DNA of 64,000 nucleotides from Microvirga aerilata (GTDB lineage: Bacteria > Pseudomonadota > Alphaproteobacteria > Rhizobiales > Beijerinckiaceae). Both the position numbers and the translations under genes were made by a program. Of the stretch, positions 18,605 to 27,878 are shown piece after piece. Position 1 is the first letter of the stretch; each line of letters opens with the position of its first letter. The stretch lies in assembly GCF_016743775.1 (NCBI RefSeq), contig NZ_JAEQMY010000006.1, positions 62,001-126,000 on the forward strand. The letters run 5' to 3'. The notes below the pieces were generated by a model. That model ran no database searches and was not told the DNA's origin. It saw only the letters and a program-made list of their open reading frames with translations.

Positions 18605-19866
18605 AGCGCCTCGCCCCGGAGCAGGCGCGGTGCCTCCCGGCCTGTCAGTCCCGCCGCCTCGCCGATGAAGAAGCGCTTCAGGCCCGGCATCCGGTCGACG
18701 AGGCCGAGGCCTAAGTCGCGGATCAGGCGCACGGGCAGGATGTCATTGGAGAAGAGCCGGTTCAGGCCGTCCGTCACCACGCCCATGGCGGTGATGTCGG
18801 TGCGGCGCGCGCGCTCGTATTGGTCCAGAACGTCGGCCGCGCCCGGATCCATGCCGAGCCGCATGGCGTCCGTGACGATCTCGGCAAGCGCCGCAGCGTC
18901 ATGCAGGCCGAGATTGAGCCCCTGACCCGCGATCGGGTGGATCACATGGGCCGCATCGCCCAGAAGCGCCAGGCGCTCCCCCACGAAGGAGCGCGCCACG
19001 CCGAACGACAGGGGAAAGGCCTGGGGCTTGGTCTCGAACGAAAGCGCCCCAAGCTGCAATCCGAAGCGGCGCTCCAATTCGACGAGCAGGTCCTCGGGGT
19101 GGGATTCCAGCAAGGCTGGCACGTTCTCGGCCCGTTCGGTCCAGACGATGGAGGAGCGATTCTTAAGGCTGCCATCGGCCTGGAGCTCCGATTTGAGCGG
19201 CAGGATCGCAAAAGGGCCTGAGGGCAGGAAGTGCTCAACGGCCCTGCCCTCGTGATCGCGCTCGTGCCCGATGGTGGCGACGATGCCGGACTGTTTGTAA
19301 GGCCACGAGATCCAGCCGATTCCCGCCTGTTCGCGCAGGCGCGAACGCCCGCCATCGGCGGCCACCAGGAGTGCGGCCGGCAGGGTTTCCCCGCCGGCCA
19401 GGGCGACCTCGGTGCGGGCGCCGTGCACGGTAAAGCCCTTGACGCCTTCAGGCCTCAGTTCGACCTCCGCCTCCCGGCAGGCCTCCAGAAGAGCTGCGGT
19501 CAGGTGGCCTGCCGTCACCATATGGGCGAAAGGCTCTGTTCCGTCCACGTCCCTCTCGAAGGTGAGAAAGGTGGGGCGCACCGGGTCCTGCAGCCGGCTG
19601 TCGGTGATCACCATGTCGAGGATGGGCTGGGCGCGCTCCGCCACTCCGTCCCAGACGGCGAGCGCCGTCAGCATCCGGCGGGCGGCGGCCGCGATGGCAT
19701 AGGAGCGCTTGTCCCCGTGTGGATCGCGTTTCAGGGCCGGGTCGCACATGACCACGTGGATCCCGTCGGAAAGACCTCGTTTGAGGGCGAGCGCCAGGGA
19801 CAGTCCGGCGAGCCCGCCGCCGGCGATGACGATGCGCGGTCGCTCCACACCCGTTGCTGCGCTCAT
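18601..19866 (-). CDS. UbiH/UbiF-family FAD-dependent hydroxylase
   Basis: The 421-residue flavoprotein monooxygenase has the Rossmann motif IVIAGGGLAGLSLALAL near the N terminus. It also has the DG motif LLVAADGGRSRLRE and the second FAD motif RLALLGDAAHVIHPIAGQGLNLGLHDA typical of ubiquinone-ring hydroxylases. It probably hydroxylates the quinone ring in ubiquinone synthesis; which carbon is uncertain. The ATG at 19866 has GGAG upstream and is preferred over 19887. Confidence 0.87.
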   Translation of the reverse strand: MSAATGVERPRIVIAGGGLAGLSLALALKRGLSDGIHVVMCDPALKRDPHGDKRSYAIAAAARRMLTALAVWDGVAERAQPILDMVITDSRLQDPVRPTFLTFERDVDGTEPFAHMVTAGHLTAALLEACREAEVELRPEGVKGFTVHGARTEVALAGGETLPAALLVAADGGRSRLREQAGIGWISWPYKQSGIVATIGHERDHEGRAVEHFLPSGPFAILPLKSELQADGSLKNRSSIVWTERAENVPALLESHPEDLLVELERRFGLQLGALSFETKPQAFPLSFGVARSFVGERLALLGDAAHVIHPIAGQGLNLGLHDAAALAEIVTDAMRLGMDPGAADVLDQYERARRTDITAMGVVTDGLNRLFSNDILPVRLIRDLGLGLVDRMPGLKRFFIGEAAGLTGREAPRLLRGEAL

Positions 19867-19991
19867 CGGTCTTTCTCCATGCCTCAAACGTTATAGGTGG
19901 GTGTCAGCGATCCATTCGCCAGCGTCAAGCTTGACGTTCCTGACCCGCTCGCCGATGGATGGCACGATCTGATCAAAGGATTCCGAGGCCC

Positions 19992-20852
19992 ATGTCCCGC
20001 GCCGTCACCGACCTGCTCTCCATCCTCGACCTCGAACGGCTCGAGGTGAACCTGTTTCGCGGGCAAAGCCCGAAGAGCGGATGGCAGCGGGTGTTCGGCG
20101 GTCAGGTGATCGGGCAAGCGCTGGTGGCCGCCACCCGCACGGTGGACGGGCGCCATCCCCACTCGCTTCATTGCTATTTCATGCTGCCCGGCGATCCCAA
20201 GGTCCCGATCATCTACGAGGTGGACCGCCTTCGCGACGGCCGGAGCTTCACCACCCGGCGCGTGCTGGCGATCCAGCACGGGCAGGCGATCTTCTCCATG
20301 TCGGCCTCGTTCCATCTGGAGGAAGAGGGCTTCTCGCATCAAGCCGAGATGCCGAAGGTGCCTGGCCCCGATGAGCTTCCCAGCGAGGAGGAGGTAAAAG
20401 GCGGCCTGATCCTCAAGATGCCGGAGCCCATGCGCACCTATTACGAGCGCGAGCGCCCGCTGGAGATCCGGCCCGTGGAACTCAATCGCTACATGTCGCG
20501 CGAGCCGGGCGAGCCGCGCTTCCACGTGTGGATCAAGACCACCGGGCGCCTGCCGGACGATCCGGCCATTCATCAATGCGTGCTCGCCTACGCCTCCGAC
20601 ATGACGCTCCTCGACACGTCCCTGATCCCCCATGGCCGGACGGTGTTCGAGCCTGAGATCCAGCCGGCCAGCCTGGACCACGCCATGTGGTTCCACCGGC
20701 CCTTCCGGGCCGACGAGTGGCTGCTCTACGCGCAGGACACGCCGAGCGCCGGCGGTGCCCGCGGCCTGTCCCGCGGCCTCATTTTCAAGCAGGACGGCAC
20801 TCTCGTCGCGTCCGTCGCTCAGGAAGGGCTCATCCGCGAGCGGAGAGCCTGA
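19992..20852 (+). CDS. tesB: Acyl-CoA thioesterase II
   Basis: The 286-residue protein is a double-hotdog TesB. It has VFGGQVIGQALVAATRTVDG and LHCYFMLPGDP in the first hotdog, ASDMTLLDTSL with the catalytic-type aspartate in the second, and SLDHAMWFHRPFRADEWLLY. It hydrolyses medium- to long-chain acyl-CoA. The ATG at 19992 has a GAGG Shine-Dalgarno. A tesB-glnK-amtB-ftsK-lolA-xth order is, from memory, conserved in Rhizobium relatives. Confidence 0.93.
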   Translation: MSRAVTDLLSILDLERLEVNLFRGQSPKSGWQRVFGGQVIGQALVAATRTVDGRHPHSLHCYFMLPGDPKVPIIYEVDRLRDGRSFTTRRVLAIQHGQAIFSMSASFHLEEEGFSHQAEMPKVPGPDELPSEEEVKGGLILKMPEPMRTYYERERPLEIRPVELNRYMSREPGEPRFHVWIKTTGRLPDDPAIHQCVLAYASDMTLLDTSLIPHGRTVFEPEIQPASLDHAMWFHRPFRADEWLLYAQDTPSAGGARGLSRGLIFKQDGTLVASVAQEGLIRERRA

Positions 20853-20901
20853 ACCCTTCTGCTCAATAAGTAGGCATCCAGGCACAATTATAGCCCAGCT
20901 A

Positions 20902-20926
20902 ATGCTGCCTATCAAAGAGGCAGCAT
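20902..20926. repeat. Perfect 9-bp inverted repeat upstream of glnK
   Basis: ATGCTGCCT (20902-20910) and AGGCAGCAT (20918-20926) flank the loop ATCAAAG. It lies 49 bp downstream of the tesB stop and 26 bp upstream of the sigma-54 promoter. It lacks a T-run, so it could be a tesB 3' structure or an activator site. Confidence 0.5.
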
Positions 20927-20951
20927 CCCCGTCCCTATGCGCCGCAAAGCT

Positions 20952-20967
20952 TGGCATGTTTCTTGCG
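20952..20967 (+). promoter_or_regulatory. Sigma-54 promoter of glnK-amtB
   Basis: TGGCATGTTTCTTGCG matches TGGCACG-N4-TTGCA with the invariant GG (20953-20954) and GC (20965-20966) in correct -24/-12 spacing. It lies about 90 bp upstream of glnK, where NtrC/sigma-54 control is expected. I could not identify a convincing NtrC dyad upstream. Confidence 0.8.
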
Positions 20968-21058
20968 TAAAGGCCCCACGACACCCGTCCAGAGGTCGGG
21001 TTCACGTGGAAACCGTCGCCCGATCTTTCGGGCAGACGTCTCAAAGGGGGCCTGACCC

Positions 21059-21397
21059 ATGAAAATCGTGATGGCGGTCATCAAGCCGTTCAAGCTGGAG
21101 GAGGTGCGCGATGCGCTCACCACTCTCGGCGTGCACGGCCTTACCGTGACTGAGGTGAAGGGCTACGGACGGCAGAAGGGTCATACGGAGATCTATCGCG
21201 GCGCCGAATATGCCGTGAGCTTCCTGCCGAAGCTGAAGATCGAAGTGGCGGTCGCCACCGAGCTGGTGCCGCAGGTGATCGACGCGATCACCGCATCGGC
21301 CCGGACGGGCCAGATCGGCGACGGCAAGATCTTCGTCATGTCGCTTGAAAAAGCCGTTCGCATCCGCACGGGCGAAACCGATGCCGACGCCCTCTGA
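21059..21397 (+). CDS. glnK: PII nitrogen regulatory protein GlnK
   Basis: The 112-residue signal protein starts MKIVMAVIKPFKLEEVRDAL and carries the T-loop GRQKGHTEIYRGAEY, with Y51 as the uridylylation site. GlnK binds ATP/ADP and 2-oxoglutarate and blocks the AmtB channel when nitrogen is plentiful. It has a good AAAGGGGG Shine-Dalgarno, and amtB follows 37 bp downstream in the same operon. Confidence 0.97.
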   Translation: MKIVMAVIKPFKLEEVRDALTTLGVHGLTVTEVKGYGRQKGHTEIYRGAEYAVSFLPKLKIEVAVATELVPQVIDAITASARTGQIGDGKIFVMSLEKAVRIRTGETDADAL

Positions 21398-21434
21398 TCC
21401 CAATTTCTTTGCTCATTTCCGGAGTTCACTTCCG

Positions 21435-22784
21435 ATGACGTTTCGTCCTCTTCTTCTGCCGGCGCTTGGCGCGCTGGCGCTGGGCTTAAGCCTCGCCGCC
21501 TTCGATCCCGCCCTCGCGCAGGACGCCGCCGCAGCCCCCACCGTCAACAAGGGCGACACCGGCTGGATGCTCGTCTCGACGATTCTCGTGATCCTCATGA
21601 CGATCCCGGGGCTGGCCCTGTTCTATGGCGGCCTCGTGCGCACCAAGAACATGCTGTCCGTGCTCATGCAGGTTTTCGCGGTGTTCAGCCTCGTGGCCAT
21701 CCTGTGGGTGTTCTACGGCTACTCGGTCGCCTTCACGTCCGGCGGCGAAGGCGCGCTCGGCGCCATCGTCGGCGGCTTCGGAAAAGCGTTTCTCGCCGGC
21801 GTGACCACGGATTCCACCGCCGACACCTTCACCAAGGGCGTCGCCATTCCTGAATTCACCTTCATCGCCTTCCAGCTCACCTTCGCGGCTCTCACGCCGG
21901 CCCTGATCGTCGGCGCCTTCGCCGAGCGCATCAAGTTCTCCGCCGTGATGCTGTTCACGGGCCTGTGGGTGACCTTCGTCTACCTGCCGATCGCCCATAT
22001 GGTGTGGTTCTCGGAAGGCTATCTCTTCGGCCTCGGCGCTCTCGACTTCGCGGGCGGCACCGTAGTGCACATCAACTCGGGCGTCGCCGGTCTCGTGGGC
22101 GCCCTGCTGGTGGGCAAACGCATCGGCTACGGCCGCGACCTGATGGCTCCGCATTCGCTGACGCTGACCTTCGTGGGCGCCTGCCTCCTGTGGGTCGGCT
22201 GGTTCGGCTTCAATGCGGGCTCGAACCTGGAGGCCACGGGCGGCGCCGCGCTCGCGCTCCTCAACACCATTGTGGCCCCCGCCGCGGCCGGTCTCTCCTG
22301 GATGACCGTCGAGGCCATGAGCAAAGGCAAGGCCTCGCTGCTGGGCATCGCCTCGGGCGCGGTCGCCGGACTTGTGGCCATCACCCCGGCGGCCGGCCTT
22401 GCGGGCCCCATGGGCTCCATCGTGCTGGGCCTCGTTGCCGGCGCGGTCTGCTACTTTGCGGTCACCGGCGTGAAGAACGCTCTCGGCTATGACGATGCCC
22501 TCGATGTGTTCGGCATCCACGGCGTGGGCGGCATCCTCGGCGCCATCGGCACCGGCATCGTGGCGGCCCCGTCGCTCGGCGGCTACGGCGTCGGCGAGTA
22601 CAGCATCGGCGGCCAGGTCTGGACCCAGATCATCGCCGTGGCGGTGACGCTGGTGTGGACCGGCATCGGCTCCGTGGCGCTCTTCAAGCTCGTCGATCTG
22701 GTGGTTGGCCTGCGGGTGACCCAGGACGCCGAGCGCGAAGGCCTCGACCTCGCCGACCACGGCGAGCGCGCCTACAGCTACTAA
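21435..22784 (+). CDS. amtB: Ammonium transporter AmtB
   Basis: The 449-residue protein has a signal peptide (LLLPALGALALGLSLAAFDPALA) and 11 membrane helices. The twin pore histidines are in GGTVVHINSGVAGLVGALL and DVFGIHGVGGILGAIG. The C-terminal tail GLDLADHGERAYSY is the GlnK-docking region. The start at 21435 has GGAG upstream; the longer frame from 21345 overlaps glnK and is not credible. It imports ammonium under nitrogen limitation. Confidence 0.97.
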   Translation: MTFRPLLLPALGALALGLSLAAFDPALAQDAAAAPTVNKGDTGWMLVSTILVILMTIPGLALFYGGLVRTKNMLSVLMQVFAVFSLVAILWVFYGYSVAFTSGGEGALGAIVGGFGKAFLAGVTTDSTADTFTKGVAIPEFTFIAFQLTFAALTPALIVGAFAERIKFSAVMLFTGLWVTFVYLPIAHMVWFSEGYLFGLGALDFAGGTVVHINSGVAGLVGALLVGKRIGYGRDLMAPHSLTLTFVGACLLWVGWFGFNAGSNLEATGGAALALLNTIVAPAAAGLSWMTVEAMSKGKASLLGIASGAVAGLVAITPAAGLAGPMGSIVLGLVAGAVCYFAVTGVKNALGYDDALDVFGIHGVGGILGAIGTGIVAAPSLGGYGVGEYSIGGQVWTQIIAVAVTLVWTGIGSVALFKLVDLVVGLRVTQDAEREGLDLADHGERAYSY

Positions 22785-22845
22785 AAGGTTATCCGCATTG
22801 CCCAGCGGGCGATGCGGCAGCGAAGTCTTCCAGAGGCTCGAACGG

Positions 22846-22874
22846 AAAAGCCCCGGTCATACGCCGGGGCTTTT
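22846..22874 (+). terminator. amtB terminator
   Basis: AAAAGCCCCGG (22846-22856) pairs perfectly with CCGGGGCTTTT (22864-22874) around a 7-base loop, ending in a T-run. The A-run on the left would allow it to work in both directions. Confidence 0.9.
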
Positions 22875-22892
22875 CTTGTTCTCAGATACTGA

Positions 22893-23039
22893 CTGTCATT
22901 CCGGGGCGGGCGTTAGCGAGAGCCCGGAATCCATAACCGCTAACGCTACAGGATAGAATAAAGCGGCTTTGGGCGCGCCTACTCGACAGATCTTGTGTTT
23001 ATGGATTCCGGGCTCCGCGACGCGGCTCCGGAATGACAG
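22893..23039. repeat. Intergenic repeat element, copy 5 (type B)
   Basis: Outer ends GTCATTCCGG and CCGGAATGAC are inverted repeats. Inner segments CGGAATCCATAA and TTATGGATTCCGGG match copy 3 at 4.65-4.80 kb. It lies between the amtB terminator and the convergent sco gene. Confidence 0.78.
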
Positions 23040-23050
23040 TGAGGACGATA

Positions 23051-23647
23051 TCACCCGTTCTTCACAAGCTGCCGCAGCTTCCCGCGCCGGGTCTCCTCCG
23101 GCTCCTGGAAGTTGGACGTGCCGTAGAACTCGCCCTTGCTGTCCATCAGGAACAGGGTGGCCGAGTGGTCCATGGTGTAGTCCGAGCCTTCCGTCGGGAC
23201 CTTGCGGTAGTAGATCTTGTAGGCCTTGGCCGCCGCGGCGACCTCCTCTTCCGTTCCGGTGAGACCGACGATGCGCGGATCGAAGGAGGACAGGTAGGTT
23301 TTCATCAGCTCGGGCGTGTCCCGCGTCGGGTCCACGGTTATGAAGGCGGCCTGCAGGTTTTCCGCGTCCTTGCCTAAAGCCGCCATGTCCTGGGTGAGGT
23401 CGTAGAGGGTGGTCGGGCAGACCTCCGGGCAATGGGTGAAGCCGAAGAACACCACGAAGGGCTTACCCTTCAGGTTCTCGTCCGTGAATGGTTTGCCCTC
23501 CTGGCTCGTGAGCCGGAACGGCCCGCCGATCGGCACCTTGCCGGCGCTCTGCTGCGCGTCGGGCAGGATCAGCAGAAGGGTGGTCAGCAGGGTCAGGGCC
23601 GCAATGGCGAAGACCAGGAGCGGTATGAGAAGGCGCTTGAACGTCAT
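23051..23647 (-). CDS. SCO1/SenC-family copper chaperone
   Basis: The 198-residue protein has an N-terminal membrane anchor (LLIPLLVFAIAALTLLTTLLLIL) and a thioredoxin-like domain. The copper ligands are C73 and C77 in THCPEVCPTT and H161 in YTMDHSA. Sco proteins help assemble the CuA centre of cytochrome c oxidase or handle copper redox state in the periplasm. It follows the YcnI-PCuAC gene on the same strand, 15 bp apart, as the last gene of a copper module. Confidence 0.92.
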   Translation of the reverse strand: MTFKRLLIPLLVFAIAALTLLTTLLLILPDAQQSAGKVPIGGPFRLTSQEGKPFTDENLKGKPFVVFFGFTHCPEVCPTTLYDLTQDMAALGKDAENLQAAFITVDPTRDTPELMKTYLSSFDPRIVGLTGTEEEVAAAAKAYKIYYRKVPTEGSDYTMDHSATLFLMDSKGEFYGTSNFQEPEETRRGKLRQLVKNG

Positions 23648-23662
23648 GGCAAATCTCCTGCC

Positions 23663-24598
23663 TTAATGCTTATGCTCGGCCGGCGCCGAGGCGCCGATGC
23701 CGCGCACCGCGTAGTCCACCTCGACGGCTCCGGCCTTCTCGAACTGGAGGGTGCCCTTGACGGTCTGGCCCTCCTTCAGGGGCTCCTTCAGGTCCACGAA
23801 CATGAGATGGAAGCCCCCGGGCTTCAGCTCGACGGTGGTGCCCGGCCTGATCTCGAGCCCGCCTTCCACCGGCTTCATGCGCATGACGTCGCCCTCGAGG
23901 CGCATCTCATGCACCTCGACCTTGCCGGCGAGCGCAAACGACCCGCCGATCAAGCGGTCGGGCGCCGTGCCGGTGTTGGTGATGCGCAGGTAGCCGCCGC
24001 CGACCTTGGCGCCGCCCGGCGTCGCCCTCGACCAGGGCTGCTCCAGGTTGAGCGCGCCCGATTTCTGCGCCGGTGCCGCGTTGGCTGCGGCCACGATCCT
24101 CACGCCCGGTGCAGGCGATTTCAGGCTGTGCGGATCCTCGCCGGCAGCAGGCACCTGGCTCCATTCCTCGACGGCGCCCTCGCATTCCTGCACCACGGGA
24201 AAATACACCGTCGCGCCGTGCTGGTAGGTGTCGGTGAAGCGGGCCTGGAACACGAACTCGTCGTAATGGCCATCGTCGAGAGACCCGGACCACACGATAT
24301 CGGTCACACCTTCCGATACGGCTTCGCCATGAACCTGATAAGCCCTGACATAGGCCCCCTTGGCGGTTTCCAGCTTCCAGCCGGCTTTCGGCATGGGCTT
24401 GACGGCCACGATGCCCTCCGGGATCCGCACCCGGACCTTGAGGGTCGGCTTGCCCTCGCATCCATGCGGGATGCGTAGGGTAGCCTTGTAGGTGGAATCC
24501 GGCGCGGTCTGCCCGTTCTCGAAGGAGACGTGAGCGAAGGCGGGCGACGAGAATGCGATAAAGGCGGCGCCAAGCGCGCCGAGGCGTGACGAAGTCAT
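23663..24598 (-). CDS. YcnI (DUF1775) - PCuAC fusion copper chaperone
   Basis: The 311-residue periplasmic protein has a signal peptide (GALGAAFIAFSSPAFA) with the mature N terminus starting HVSFENG; an N-terminal histidine is a copper ligand in YcnI proteins. Residues 22-150 are the DUF1775 domain, including the tryptophan-containing PKAGWKLE. Residues 180-300 are a PCu(A)C domain with the ligand set H230, M241, H264 and M266. The two are normally separate proteins. Together with Sco they probably deliver Cu(I) for oxidase assembly. Confidence 0.88.
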   Translation of the reverse strand: MTSSRLGALGAAFIAFSSPAFAHVSFENGQTAPDSTYKATLRIPHGCEGKPTLKVRVRIPEGIVAVKPMPKAGWKLETAKGAYVRAYQVHGEAVSEGVTDIVWSGSLDDGHYDEFVFQARFTDTYQHGATVYFPVVQECEGAVEEWSQVPAAGEDPHSLKSPAPGVRIVAAANAAPAQKSGALNLEQPWSRATPGGAKVGGGYLRITNTGTAPDRLIGGSFALAGKVEVHEMRLEGDVMRMKPVEGGLEIRPGTTVELKPGGFHLMFVDLKEPLKEGQTVKGTLQFEKAGAVEVDYAVRGIGASAPAEHKH

Positions 24599-24638
24599 GG
24601 GAGACGTCCTGTGGTTTCGGATGATCGTTGTGGAGCAA

Positions 24639-25016
24639 TCAGCCGAGGCGCGGCGGCGCGCGGGACCCCAGGGGCAGGACGCTGGACGTAACGCGCAGGA
24701 CCGATGAGCCGCCGGGGGTTCCGGCGACAAGGGCTACGGGTTCGAGGCGCTCGAGAGCGGTGGAGCCCGGCGGCTCTGCCGGCCCCGAGCCGTGACAGCC
24801 CGCGAGGCAGCACAGGCCGTCATGGGCTTTGGCGGGTGAAGGGTCGGACGAAGAGGAGCCGTCCTGTATGCAGAGGATTCCCTGCGCGCCTGCGAGCGTT
24901 GCCGCATGAAGCGCGCCGCCGATGGGCAGGAGCAGCATCTGCAGGACGAACGCATAGACCATCGCCGCCACGATGGCGGCGCGCGTCCAACCGGTCCTGG
25001 AGGCCATGCGGGTCAT
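24639..25016 (-). CDS. DUF2946-like small membrane protein of the copper module
   Basis: The 125-residue product has one hydrophobic helix (AAIVAAMVYAFVLQMLLLPIGG). A soluble part with the cluster HDGLCCLAGCHGSG could bind metal. It looks like the DUF2946 proteins found beside copper and heme genes, but similarity is loose. Start codons at 25016 and 25007 are both possible and neither has a good Shine-Dalgarno. It lies 40 bp upstream of the fusion gene on the same strand. Confidence 0.55.
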   Translation of the reverse strand: MTRMASRTGWTRAAIVAAMVYAFVLQMLLLPIGGALHAATLAGAQGILCIQDGSSSSDPSPAKAHDGLCCLAGCHGSGPAEPPGSTALERLEPVALVAGTPGGSSVLRVTSSVLPLGSRAPPRLG

Positions 25017-25121
25017 GGCCGGGACACTGGTCCCTTGAAGGCGGAAGGTCAACCGCGCAAAACGCCTCCCAGGCCCCGGACTGAGAGCCAGGGCCACTTT
25101 TTCCGCACGATGCGTTTAGGG

Positions 25122-25136
25122 TTAAAGGACCCTTAA
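25122..25136. promoter_or_regulatory. CtrA box TTAA-N7-TTAA upstream of ftsK
   Basis: TTAAAGGACCCTTAA is an exact full CtrA site inside a longer dyad GGGTTAA/TTAACCC. It ends 59 bp before the ftsK ATG. FtsK is a division and chromosome-dimer protein, a natural target for the cell-cycle regulator. Confidence 0.62.
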
Positions 25137-25195
25137 CCCGGCAGCGCTAGCATCCTTGGCAACATTGTCCCGTCCACTGTTTTCAGAGTGGTTTG

Positions 25196-27778
25196 ATGCG
25201 TACGGCCCGCCGTTCTTCTTCCGCCTATGATGGCCTTTTCAGCGCCTTCCGCGGTTTCCTCGCCCGGCGGGCGCAGGAGCTGACAGGCCTGTGCCTGATC
25301 GCCCTCGCCGGAGCGGTCGCCGTGGCCCTGTCGACCTGGGCCGTCGACGACCCCAGCCTCAACAACGCCACCGATCTGCCCGTGCGCAATCTTCTCGGTT
25401 GGCCCGGCGCCATCGTGGCCGATCTGCTCATGCAGCTTCTGGGCTTGGGCGCCATTGCGGCCGTTATGCCTTTGGCGCTCTGGGGCTGGCGCCTCATGAA
25501 AACCGGCGAGCTCGGCCGCATGCAGCTGCGCCTCGCGCTGTGGGTCATCGGCTCGGGCGCGGCGACCGCACTGGCGAGCGCCCTGCCGCCCACGCAAAGC
25601 TGGCCCTTGCCCACGGGCCTTGGCGGCGTGGTCGGCGATGCGATCCTGGCCGGCGCCAAGGCGGTGACGGGCCTGTCCAGCGGCTCGGCCAGCGCGGTTC
25701 TGGGCTTCCTGTTCGCCGCCTTGGCCATCCTGAGCCTCAGCGCTGCCTGCGGCCTCGGCGCGGCGGATGAGAGGCACCACGAGGAGCCGGAGGATCCAGA
25801 GGAGGATCAGCCCGTCAGGCGCCGCAAGATCCAGGACTGGGACGAGACGGAGGATGCCGGCCACGACGAGCCGGGCTGGGGCATCGTGTCCCTGGGTGCC
25901 CTGGCCCATGGTGTTATGAGCCTGCGGGCGAGCGCCCGGCGCTGGAGCGAGGGCCGTCGCTCCGCTCCAGACGACGAATTCGAGACCGTGCCCGCTCCGG
26001 CCAAGCGCTCGGCCCGCCAGCCCGGCGCGATGCGGCGCGAGCCTGTTCTCGACGGGGCTCCCGCACGCAGGCCCGCACCGGCTTCCGTGCCGATGCATGA
26101 CGAGGACGACGCGCCCTGGGACGAGGATGACGTTCCCGCTCCGGCGGCACGGCTCGAGCCTGCTCCCACCCGCGTCGCGCCGGTGCCGGCGGCTCCGAAG
26201 CCCGGCAAGCGCATGGCCCGGGAGGCGCAGCCCTCTCTCCTCGACGAGGCGAACTACCAGCTGCCCCAGCTCAACCTGCTCGCCGAGCCGAAGCGGCCCG
26301 CAGCCCCTCTGGTTTCGGCCGAGGCCCTGGAGCAGAACGCCAACCTGCTCGAAGGCACCCTGGAGGATTTCGGGGTCAGGGGCGCCATCACCAAGGTCAA
26401 TCCCGGCCCTGTTGTGACGTTGTACGAGCTTGAGCCGGCGCCAGGGACGAAGTCGTCCCGCGTCATCTCCCTGGCGGACGACATTGCCCGCTCCATGAGC
26501 GCGGTCTCGGCCCGCGTGGCGGTGGTGCAGGGCCGCAACGCCATCGGCATCGAGCTGCCCAACCACAAGCGCGAGACCGTGTTCCTGCGCGAGCTTCTCG
26601 CCTCGCAGGACTTCGAAACCTCCAAGCAGAAGCTGGCGCTCTGCCTCGGCAAGACCATCGGCGGCGAGCCGGTGATCGCGGATCTTGCCCGCATGCCGCA
26701 CCTCCTGGTGGCCGGCACCACCGGCTCCGGCAAGTCGGTGGCGATCAACACCATGATCCTGTCGCTGGTCTACCGGCTCTCGCCCGCCGAGTGCCGCCTG
26801 ATCATGGTGGACCCCAAGATGCTGGAGCTGTCCGTCTACGACGGCATCCCGCATCTCCTCACCCCGGTGGTCACCGACCCCAAGAAGGCCGTGGTGGCGC
26901 TCAAATGGGCGGTGCGGGAAATGGAGGACCGCTACCGCAAGATGTCGAAGCTCGGGGTGCGCAACATCGACGGCTTCAACGCCCGCGTCGTCGAGGCTAA
27001 AGCCCGCGGCGAGACCATCACCCGCACGGTGCAGACAGGGTTCGACCGCGAGACGGGCGAAGCGGTCTACGAGGATGAGGTGATGGATCTCGATCCCTTG
27101 CCCTACATCGTTGTGATCGTGGACGAGATGGCCGACCTGATGATGGTGGCCGGCAAGGAGATCGAGGGCGCCATCCAGCGCCTGGCCCAGATGGCCAGAG
27201 CCGCCGGCATTCACGTGATCCTGGCAACCCAGCGGCCCAGCGTGGACGTGATCACCGGCACCATCAAGGCGAACTTCCCCACCCGCATCTCGTTCCAGGT
27301 CACCTCCAAGATCGACAGCCGCACGATCCTGGGCGAGATGGGCGCCGAGCAGCTCCTGGGCCAAGGCGACATGCTGTACATGGCCGGCGGCGGGCGCATC
27401 ACCCGCGTGCACGGACCCTTCTGCTCCGACGAGGAAGTCGAGAAGGTGGTGGCCCACCTCAAGCGCCAGGGCCGTCCGCAGTATCTGGAGGCCGTGACGG
27501 CCGATGAGGACGACGGCGGCGGTGCAGGCTCGGACACACCGGTCTTCGACCAGGGCGAGTTCGGCGCACCGGGCGGGGATCTGTACGACCAGGCGGTGGC
27601 CGTGGTGCTGCGGGACAAGAAGGCTTCGACGAGCTACATCCAGCGGCGCCTGCAGATCGGCTACAACCGGGCCGCCTCGCTCATGGAGCGCATGGAGAAC
27701 GAAGGCATCGTGGGACCTGCCAACCACGCCGGCAAACGCGAGATTCTGCTTGAAGCGCCCGGCATGGGAGAGGATTAA
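25196..27778 (+). CDS. ftsK: DNA translocase FtsK
   Basis: The 860-residue protein has four N-terminal membrane helices (about residues 30-180) that anchor it at the septum. A Pro/acidic linker follows (about 190-340). The RecA-type motor has Walker [34 protein letters not shown] as Walker B and [19 protein letters not shown]-terminal winged-helix gamma domain reads [22 protein letters not shown]. It pumps DNA at the septum and activates XerCD at dif. The ATG at 25196 is chosen over a TTG one codon earlier. Confidence 0.97.
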   Translation: MRTARRSSSAYDGLFSAFRGFLARRAQELTGLCLIALAGAVAVALSTWAVDDPSLNNATDLPVRNLLGWPGAIVADLLMQLLGLGAIAAVMPLALWGWRLMKTGELGRMQLRLALWVIGSGAATALASALPPTQSWPLPTGLGGVVGDAILAGAKAVTGLSSGSASAVLGFLFAALAILSLSAACGLGAADERHHEEPEDPEEDQPVRRRKIQDWDETEDAGHDEPGWGIVSLGALAHGVMSLRASARRWSEGRRSAPDDEFETVPAPAKRSARQPGAMRREPVLDGAPARRPAPASVPMHDEDDAPWDEDDVPAPAARLEPAPTRVAPVPAAPKPGKRMAREAQPSLLDEANYQLPQLNLLAEPKRPAAPLVSAEALEQNANLLEGTLEDFGVRGAITKVNPGPVVTLYELEPAPGTKSSRVISLADDIARSMSAVSARVAVVQGRNAIGIELPNHKRETVFLRELLASQDFETSKQKLALCLGKTIGGEPVIADLARMPHLLVAGTTGSGKSVAINTMILSLVYRLSPAECRLIMVDPKMLELSVYDGIPHLLTPVVTDPKKAVVALKWAVREMEDRYRKMSKLGVRNIDGFNARVVEAKARGETITRTVQTGFDRETGEAVYEDEVMDLDPLPYIVVIVDEMADLMMVAGKEIEGAIQRLAQMARAAGIHVILATQRPSVDVITGTIKANFPTRISFQVTSKIDSRTILGEMGAEQLLGQGDMLYMAGGGRITRVHGPFCSDEEVEKVVAHLKRQGRPQYLEAVTADEDDGGGAGSDTPVFDQGEFGAPGGDLYDQAVAVVLRDKKASTSYIQRRLQIGYNRAASLMERMENEGIVGPANHAGKREILLEAPGMGED

Positions 27779-27878
27779 GGTCTCACGATCGGAACCTTGG
27801 CCGCTGCCCTGCGTCATTGTTGAGCCATGTGCAATGGCCAAGCAGCGTCCACTATAGGTTCCGAAGGAGATTCGTCGG

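Noticed and set aside
20998-21013. A third parS-like site (GGGTTCACGTGGAAAC) before glnK
   Set aside because: Only 11 of 16 positions match and the symmetry is broken; it is a chance CACGTG.
21345-21434. An N-terminal extension of AmtB overlapping glnK
   Set aside because: It is out of frame with and inside glnK, lacks a ribosome site, and would precede the signal peptide.
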